In this document: positions 58,697 through 64,000 of the stretch, piece by piece | How the letters are laid out: each line of letters opens with the position of its first letter | Numbering within the stretch: the first letter of the stretch is position 1 | NCBI GenBank assembly: GCA_963676655.2 | Contig: CAXXKX010000003.1 | Location: forward strand, 3,596,001-3,660,000 | Reading direction: 5' to 3' | From: G963676655 sp963676655 | GTDB lineage: Bacteria; Verrucomicrobiota; Lentisphaeria; Victivallales; Victivallaceae | DNA length: 64,000 bases | Notes under the pieces: model-generated | What the model was told of the DNA's origin: nothing | Database searches by the model: none | Seen by the model: only the letters and a program-made list of their open reading frames with translations | Made by a program: the position numbers and the translations under genes

Positions 58697-59590
58697 ATGA
58701 AAAAAATTATCATTATGGCGTCGGGACTCTTATTAAGCAGTGCGGTTCTGGCGGAAAAGATCCAATGGTATAGCGGCGCCTTTGAAGAAAGCGGATCAGG
58801 CAGGAAAACGACCAGCAGTAACGTTGTCGGCAAGGATGCAGACGCGACCAAATACGTTTTCGGGTTTGCTTCTGACAAGTCGAATATGGCTTTTGCGCAG
58901 TTCCCGCTGCAGGCTCAACCCGGGAAAAATGCTCTGTCTTTAGAAGCGATGAGTAAAAAAGGCAAGGTCAACGCGGAAGTATGGGTCGAAACCAAAGGCT
59001 GGAAATTCCAGGGGAAGATCACAATTCCGGCGGACAAGTTTGCCAAAATAGTTCTGCCGCTGAAAGAATGCAAATCGGACAACGTCAAATGGCTGCGCGT
59101 GGTGATTCCCAACAAAGCTAATCCGCAGCGCGGTATGCTCCTGTTGAAAAATCCTGAATTATCTCTGATCAAGATGGTTGAAACCCGGACCTGGTATACC
59201 GGGGTGTTCAACGCCAAAGTGAAATCAAGCTGCACCCAAACCCCCGACGCGGACGGCGCGGTCAAATATTCATGGCAGTTTGACGGACCGAAAGCCGGGC
59301 CGACCTCTTTCAGTACCGCGTTCAAGTCAAAGGAAAAATGCCCGGAATTTGAGTTTGAACTGCAAAACCTGACTGATAATCCGGTGACTTTGCAAATATA
59401 CATTGAAACCCCGGACGGCTGGAAATTCCAGAAGAAAATAAAAGTTTCCGCAAAAGAATGGGAACAGAAAAAAATTAAACTTATCGACGCGGACAGTACG
59501 AAAACAAAATACTTCCGCTTCATTATCGCCCCGAACGAAAACGCCATGACCGGCGCGTTCCGGGTCAAGAACCTGAAATATGTGAAATGA
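58697..59590 (+). CDS. secreted protein with internal duplication, probable binding domain pair
   Basis: After a signal peptide (IIIMASGLLLSSAVLA) two beta-sandwich halves of about 135 residues repeat each other. The first has QWYSGAFEESG, ETKGWKFQGKITI and WLRVVIPNKANPQRGMLLLKN; the second has TWYTGVFNAK, ETPDGWKFQKKIKV and YFRFIIAPNENAMTGAFRVKN. Each resembles a small carbohydrate-binding jelly roll. AGGAGGATTTCC precedes the ATG and the stop overlaps the LacI start by four bases (ATGA). It may present sugar to the locus C enzymes; binding is inferred from fold-like features only. Confidence 0.65.
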   Translation: MKKIIIMASGLLLSSAVLAEKIQWYSGAFEESGSGRKTTSSNVVGKDADATKYVFGFASDKSNMAFAQFPLQAQPGKNALSLEAMSKKGKVNAEVWVETKGWKFQGKITIPADKFAKIVLPLKECKSDNVKWLRVVIPNKANPQRGMLLLKNPELSLIKMVETRTWYTGVFNAKVKSSCTQTPDADGAVKYSWQFDGPKAGPTSFSTAFKSKEKCPEFEFELQNLTDNPVTLQIYIETPDGWKFQKKIKVSAKEWEQKKIKLIDADSTKTKYFRFIIAPNENAMTGAFRVKNLKYVK

Positions 59591-60585
59591 GCAAAAAAGT
59601 TACAATAAAAACCATTAGTGAAGCCAGCGGGGTATCCACCAGTATTGTTTCACGTATTCTAAGCGGCAAGGCCAAACAATACCGGGTGGCCGAAAAGACG
59701 ACTGAGAAAGTTATGGCGATTGCCCGTAAGCTCAATTACCGGCCCAATTATTTCGCGAAAAGCCTCAATTCAACGCGGACCTTCAATATCGGGCTGATCT
59801 TCGCCAACAGCGTCGACTCGTTTCTCGGGTCGATTATGGAAGGGGTTGAAGCCAGTTTGCGCGGAACCGAATGTCAGATGGTCGTGGCCACTTGTGAAAA
59901 TTCACCCGACGTCGAACAACTGGAAATAGATCGGATGCTTTACCGCCAGGTTGACGGAATCATTATTTATCCTTCGGCCATGCCGTCCGGCGTGACCTAT
60001 CCGATAAAACATTTACAGAAGATCCGGGCCGGTTCGACGCCGCTGGTCGTAATCGGCCGGGAAATTCCGGTTGAAGCTGACTTTGTTCTCTTCGACGATT
60101 TTGCCGCCGGACGCGAAGCGGCGGAAATATTCCTGCAAAAAGGCTGTCGGAAATTCGGGGCTCTGACCCTGCCGATCGAATGTTCGAGCGATAATGACCG
60201 AATCGCCGGTTTTACCAGTACTCTTGAGAGCGCCGGAATCACCCAGAACGACATTATCATTTCAGTCTCAGGCGCGAACCGGATGCCGGACACCGCGGAA
60301 ATCAAGCGTCTGCGAGAGATTGACGCGTTATTCGCGGTCAATACCTCACTGCTGATCAATTACGCTGACGCTCTGGTCAAGGCGGGAAAGAAAAACGATT
60401 TTCAGTGTTATGCGCTCGGGGTCGAGGATTTTCAGCATATGCTGCCGTTCTCCGGCACCTTCCGGCCGATGCCCGGCCGTGAAATGGGCCGCCAGGCCGC
60501 CGATATCCTCTTAAATATCATCGACACCGGCAACCCCGAATATTCCGTCCAACGCCTTCCCTGGCCGCCTGCGGTTAATATCTGA
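59587..60585 (+). CDS. LacI-family repressor of locus C
   Basis: The HTH (VTIKTISEASGVSTSIVSRILSGKAKQYRVAEKTTEKVMAIARKLNYRPNYFAKSL) and hinge are followed by a sugar-binding effector domain (FNIGLIFANSVDSFLGSIMEGVEASL; IFLQKGCRKFGALTLPIECSSDNDRIAGFTSTL). Length (332 aa) and layout are standard. The start overlaps the preceding gene's stop by four bases (ATGA), so it is co-expressed as the last gene of locus C. The dyad TTGCACAACTAGTTGCGCAA at 48882 in the locus promoter is the natural operator, giving negative feedback. The effector is unknown. Confidence 0.9.
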   Translation: MSKKVTIKTISEASGVSTSIVSRILSGKAKQYRVAEKTTEKVMAIARKLNYRPNYFAKSLNSTRTFNIGLIFANSVDSFLGSIMEGVEASLRGTECQMVVATCENSPDVEQLEIDRMLYRQVDGIIIYPSAMPSGVTYPIKHLQKIRAGSTPLVVIGREIPVEADFVLFDDFAAGREAAEIFLQKGCRKFGALTLPIECSSDNDRIAGFTSTLESAGITQNDIIISVSGANRMPDTAEIKRLREIDALFAVNTSLLINYADALVKAGKKNDFQCYALGVEDFQHMLPFSGTFRPMPGREMGRQAADILLNIIDTGNPEYSVQRLPWPPAVNI

Positions 60586-60607
60586 ATAAATATAAAACCT
60601 GCTTATT

Positions 60608-62758
60608 TTACTGATATTCAAAAGTTTTTTCTTCGTCCGGTTCAAAATTACAATTTACGGTGTGGTTATCAAACTTGACTTTCAGTTTGCCGCCGAACCG
60701 GCTTGTCACGGTTACGGATTGGCCGCGTTTGGCGCTGACGGTGAAACCGTTGGGCAGGTGGATGTTTTTGAATGAAACATCCTGCCATTTTTCAGGAATG
60801 CCTTTGAACAGATAAACCGTATCGCCATGCTGATGCGCCAGCATCTCCAGCAGCGCGGTTGCCCCGCCCATCGTACCGTCTAGCTGCATTATTTCAGTGG
60901 TTTCTTTCGGTTTCAGCAGGTCTTTGCGCCGGTGCGCGGTAATTCCCCGGGTACGCGGCAGGTAGACTGTCGCCAGTCCCTCATTCAGGTAAATCTCTTT
61001 CCAGATATTGAACAGGATTAGCGGAGATTCGGTAAATCCGAGCCGGGCATGAATGATTATGGCCCATGGATAGCACCACTCGCTCCATTGCCCCATGCCT
61101 CGTAGAATCCAGTGATCGATACTGTTTTCAATTATCTCCGCTTCTTCCGGCGTAGGATCTGTCAGGGTTTCAAAGGGATAAATACACGCCAGGTGCGAAT
61201 GGTGCCGATGACAGACGTCAAGGTCCTGGTCTTCCCAAATGGCGATATGCGGTTCGTCCGTTTCGCTGATCAAGGTATATTTCGGCAGACGTTTTTTGAT
61301 GTCCAGCCAGATCGCTTCAGGTTGTTCGCCGGTGACTTCGCAGGCTTCCAGCAGGAAATCCGCGAGCATGTGCATGCAGGCCAGTTGATAGGACGGGTCA
61401 CGACCCGTATTCTGGCTGACATAGCGTCCGTTCTTTTTGACTTTGAAAGTGCAGCCGTATTCGGCGGAAATGCTCAACGGAATGGATAATTTTCCGTCCC
61501 GCTCCTCGAGGGTTTCTTCAAATACCCGCATGACTCCACGAATAAACGGCAGCGCCCGTTTTTGCAGAAAATCCGTATCATGGGTATATTTGTAATAGAG
61601 CCAGTACAGTTGAGCGGTCCAGCCGCCGCAGGCGAAATCCAGCACCGCGCCGGCCCCCATCCAGCCGCATTGCATGCCGCGGTCATCGACCGCATGGGTC
61701 ATCAGCAGACCGTCATCTATCCCGAAAAGATTCCTGGCGTTTTCACGCATTACTTTCTGGAACGGTTCCGACTCAAGCATATCGAACAACGGCATCAGGT
61801 GCTCGAATTTACCTGTCGAGAACGCCAGAGTGTAGACTTGCTGGACATTGACGTTGAAGTGGTAATCGCCGCTCCATTGCGCCCGCTGGTATTCCTCGTG
61901 CCACGGTCCCTGCAGACCGCAGGCGATGCCGTCCGGGTGGGTGGCACAGGCGAATTTATAGACCGCGAATTTGTAGAATTTATTCAGAAACACATCTGGA
62001 ATCCTGATCGACGGGCAGTCTTTCCAATAATTTTTCCACCAATTGGCGGCAACTTCGGCCGCGGTTGAAAAATCTTCCGCTTTGGAATCCATGACCGGTT
62101 CTGTTCCCATTTCCATGATTACAGCCCGACCGTAAGCGGTTTTCCGGCAGCACACGTTGATGCCGGGATCTTCAGGGCAGGGCTGAAACCAGCCGCATTT
62201 GTTTTTAGCTTCAAACATTTGCGGGGGAACATAACCGACTTTTTCCCAACGTTCTTTAGCCCATGGCCAGGCCGGATGACAAGTGACTTTTTTGATAATT
62301 TTGTCCGGGTCTTCAAGCAAAAGCTGCGGTTTTTCCAGACTTTGCAGCAGCCGGATCTCGGATTTTCCGGCTTTAATCCGTAAAATGCCCGACTCATATT
62401 CCAATACGGCTTTGGTCAACTGGTTTTGCTTTTTCAGCTCAAGGTCCAATCTGCCGACCGGGAGGCGGGTTGGGCGCCAGGATATTCCGACAGTATCAAG
62501 TTCGTAGGGGAATTTTTGCGTGACCAGTCTTTGGTTTATCGGCTCAACATCATCCGGATCGTAAAGATCCACTAACTCCTTATAGGTTTGTCCCGGAATG
62601 ACGCATTCACCCTGGCGGTGATCCCATAAATCCGAACGGTTCACGGTCAGGCTCAGGCAGTTATCCTTGCCCCATACAAGTACCCCCATGGTGCCGTTGG
62701 CCAGCGGGATACCGCAATGCGGCCGCGTCAGCGGAAAATCTTGTTTGAACTTTTTCAT
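60608..62758 (-). CDS. GH95-like alpha-L-fucosidase family protein
   Basis: The GH95 blocks are present: an N-terminal beta domain (PLANGTMGVLVWGKDNCLSLTVNRSDLWDHRQ), then CHRHHSHLACIYPF in the helical barrel and QLDGTMGGATALLEMLAHQH near the end, matching the HRHxSHLYGLYP and DGNFGGTAGIAEML patterns. The family cleaves alpha-L-fucosides or related galactosides with inversion. No signal peptide is seen. The ATG at 62758 has AAAGGA upstream and is preferred to 62776. It follows the SGNH gene on the same strand with 23 bases between. True fucosidase activity needs test; some GH95 enzymes act on galactose. Confidence 0.8.
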   Translation of the reverse strand: MKKFKQDFPLTRPHCGIPLANGTMGVLVWGKDNCLSLTVNRSDLWDHRQGECVIPGQTYKELVDLYDPDDVEPINQRLVTQKFPYELDTVGISWRPTRLPVGRLDLELKKQNQLTKAVLEYESGILRIKAGKSEIRLLQSLEKPQLLLEDPDKIIKKVTCHPAWPWAKERWEKVGYVPPQMFEAKNKCGWFQPCPEDPGINVCCRKTAYGRAVIMEMGTEPVMDSKAEDFSTAAEVAANWWKNYWKDCPSIRIPDVFLNKFYKFAVYKFACATHPDGIACGLQGPWHEEYQRAQWSGDYHFNVNVQQVYTLAFSTGKFEHLMPLFDMLESEPFQKVMRENARNLFGIDDGLLMTHAVDDRGMQCGWMGAGAVLDFACGGWTAQLYWLYYKYTHDTDFLQKRALPFIRGVMRVFEETLEERDGKLSIPLSISAEYGCTFKVKKNGRYVSQNTGRDPSYQLACMHMLADFLLEACEVTGEQPEAIWLDIKKRLPKYTLISETDEPHIAIWEDQDLDVCHRHHSHLACIYPFETLTDPTPEEAEIIENSIDHWILRGMGQWSEWCYPWAIIIHARLGFTESPLILFNIWKEIYLNEGLATVYLPRTRGITAHRRKDLLKPKETTEIMQLDGTMGGATALLEMLAHQHGDTVYLFKGIPEKWQDVSFKNIHLPNGFTVSAKRGQSVTVTSRFGGKLKVKFDNHTVNCNFEPDEEKTFEYQ

Positions 62759-62780
62759 GTTATCCTTTTTTAGCATTCAA

Positions 62781-64000
62781 TCAATTGTGTAGGAGTTTTC
62801 CATTTATTAACAAACTGCCGAGATACGCGACAAGGCCCTCGAGTTTCGCCGGGTCGTCGATTGGACGGCTCGGCAGCAAGATGCTCCGGTCAGGCGGTTG
62901 AGAGTCCAGTTGCATTATTACTTTGTGTTCGCCATACGGAAGTGAATCCGTTACTATCCCGTAGTGGACCCGGTAGCGATTGCCGTACATATCGAACAAT
63001 GGTAATTCCGGTTGTTCCACTCCGTCGATCCAGACCTTGAATTGACCGCTGTTCAGTCCAAAAAGTCCGAACAAGCCAAAGCCGGTGCCTTTAAAACGGA
63101 ATCTGATTTCCGCGCCCGGCTCATTAGTTTTCCAGATTTTGGCAAGCCGCTTTATACTTTCAATCCGGGTGAAATTCTCTTTTTCCGGCGTTGTTTCAAG
63201 CCAATGCGATGATAGTTCGGCCGCATCCAGCCGGACCATCCGGGTATTATCCGGGGCCGTGGAGGATAAAGCTTCCGGTAGAACCTCCGGCAGTTTTTCA
63301 AATTGCCCCGACAGTATTTTTTCCAGTGCCGTCATAATTATTTTACTGTAGAGTCCATGCCCGTCATCCAGGGTCGGATGGGTCGAATCATTACTGAATA
63401 CCAGTTTGCCCGCGTCTTTCGCTTGTTTTTCTGCTTCGGAATTCAACGGTAGCTGATATACCAGACTGCCGCTTTTTTCCTGTCTGACGACTTCCGGGCC
63501 GAGGTTTATGGATGGAATGCCGTAATGGTCGGCGAGTTTTTCCATGATTTGGATCGTCCAGGGTTGTTTTCCCTCGCTAAGCGCTTTTCTGATCTCGGTA
63601 TTAATTGTGTAGATAAAACAGATGTTGACATCAGGAGAGAACTGTCGGATTTGCCGGATAATACTTTCCATTGACGCCAAACATTGCGGTTGTGTTGTGT
63701 TCGCGCAGTCGTTGACGGCAAATTCGACAAAGACCAAATCCGGATTATGGCGGAGAATATCGTCATACAACCGGAATACCCCCAGCCGCGAGCCGGTTCC
63801 GCCGATGCCGCCGTTGATTCCGGTTATTTGACATTGCGGATACCGCTTTGCCAGTTGTTCGGTTACCAAAACCCGGTAACCTTCCGCAAGCGTAATGCTG
63901 CCGCCAAGAAAACCGATTCTCACCGGGCCGCCGTTTTTAAGTTTTTCCGCAAACCCCGGCAAGCCGCAACGTCCATTCAGCAGTCCGGACAGATCCGACT
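62781..64000 (-). CDS. SGNH/GDSL-type hydrolase, 5'-truncated by the window end
   Basis: The nucleophile block GFLGGSITL and VEFAVNDC, with NGGIGGTGSRLG, are the SGNH/GDSL hydrolase blocks I, II and III, and STHPTLDDGHGLYS contributes the Asp-x-x-His-like end (THPTLDDGH). The frame is still open at base 64000 and continues upstream of the first apparent start (TTG at 63962, LPGFAEK), so the gene extends beyond the window. Carbohydrate esterases often have this fold and remove acetyl groups from glycans. Its C-terminus carries a beta region (IRFRFKGTGFGLFGLFGLNSG), possibly a sugar-binding part. The neighbouring GH95-like gene follows within 23 bases. Confidence 0.8.
   Translation of the reverse strand, partial: SDLSGLLNGRCGLPGFAEKLKNGGPVRIGFLGGSITLAEGYRVLVTEQLAKRYPQCQITGINGGIGGTGSRLGVFRLYDDILRHNPDLVFVEFAVNDCANTTQPQCLASMESIIRQIRQFSPDVNICFIYTINTEIRKALSEGKQPWTIQIMEKLADHYGIPSINLGPEVVRQEKSGSLVYQLPLNSEAEKQAKDAGKLVFSNDSTHPTLDDGHGLYSKIIMTALEKILSGQFEKLPEVLPEALSSTAPDNTRMVRLDAAELSSHWLETTPEKENFTRIESIKRLAKIWKTNEPGAEIRFRFKGTGFGLFGLFGLNSGQFKVWIDGVEQPELPLFDMYGNRYRVHYGIVTDSLPYGEHKVIMQLDSQPPDRSILLPSRPIDDPAKLEGLVAYLGSLLINGKLLHN

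Overview
The window looks like part of a chromosome from an anaerobic member of the Lentisphaerota/Victivallales type (PVC superphylum). The evidence is three prepilin-type proteins with the H-X9-DG signature, each at the head of a glycan-degradation operon, several AraC regulators paired with uroporphyrinogen-decarboxylase-like genes, and many secreted glycoside hydrolases. There is also a C_GCAxxG_C_C protein and an 'orange protein' (ORP)-type locus, a gene set known from strict anaerobes. This is inferred from protein families; no rRNA or tRNA is present to confirm it.

Layout. 1-12 kb is mixed housekeeping: a polysaccharide flippase after a truncated gene, an ATP-grasp/glutamine-amidotransferase pair, a URO-D-like gene divergent from an AraC regulator, a 31-residue protein, a large DUF349 coiled-coil protein, a methyltransferase, a C_GCAxxG_C_C protein and a TPR protein. 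11.7-14.4 kb is a ribonucleoside catabolic unit (AraC regulator divergent from nucleoside hydrolase and ribokinase) with a perfect palindrome in the gap. A RAYT-type transposase gene follows.

15.5-24.6 kb is an ORP-like locus. On the minus strand lie a sigma-54 activator, a NifX-like protein, a DUF89 protein, an Mrp-NifX fusion and a thioesterase. On the plus strand lie a NifX/ORP-like protein with a Cys/His tail, a Zn-ribbon miniprotein, a DUF5320 protein, an FAD disulfide-type oxidoreductase, an FMN split-barrel protein, a NUDIX hydrolase and a radical SAM protein. Both arms have -24/-12 promoters, and three copies of the palindrome ATTGCA-N3-TGCAAT sit at enhancer distances.

24.8-60.6 kb holds three separate glycan-utilisation loci (A: 24.8-36.3 kb, minus; B: 39.4-48.4 kb, plus; C: 48.9-60.6 kb, plus). 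Each has one prepilin-like H-X9-DG gene as first or second gene, one dedicated LacI or GntR-LacI regulator, and one near-perfect sigma-70 promoter (17-bp spacer) carrying a dyad operator. Each also has a set of large, partly unclassified secreted or cytoplasmic hydrolases: GH36, GH42-like, GH38-like, an alpha/alpha toroid, and two pairs of divergent paralogues. No transporter and no SusC/D pair was seen in them. A URO-D-like gene with an AraC regulator lies between A and B. A GH95-like enzyme and a truncated SGNH hydrolase close the window on the minus strand.

Intergenic gaps carry small non-coding elements: two MITE-like units, a three-hairpin repeat, and a GTGATGAGT-type microsatellite found in two places. 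No rRNA, tRNA, CRISPR array or complete insertion sequence was recognised.
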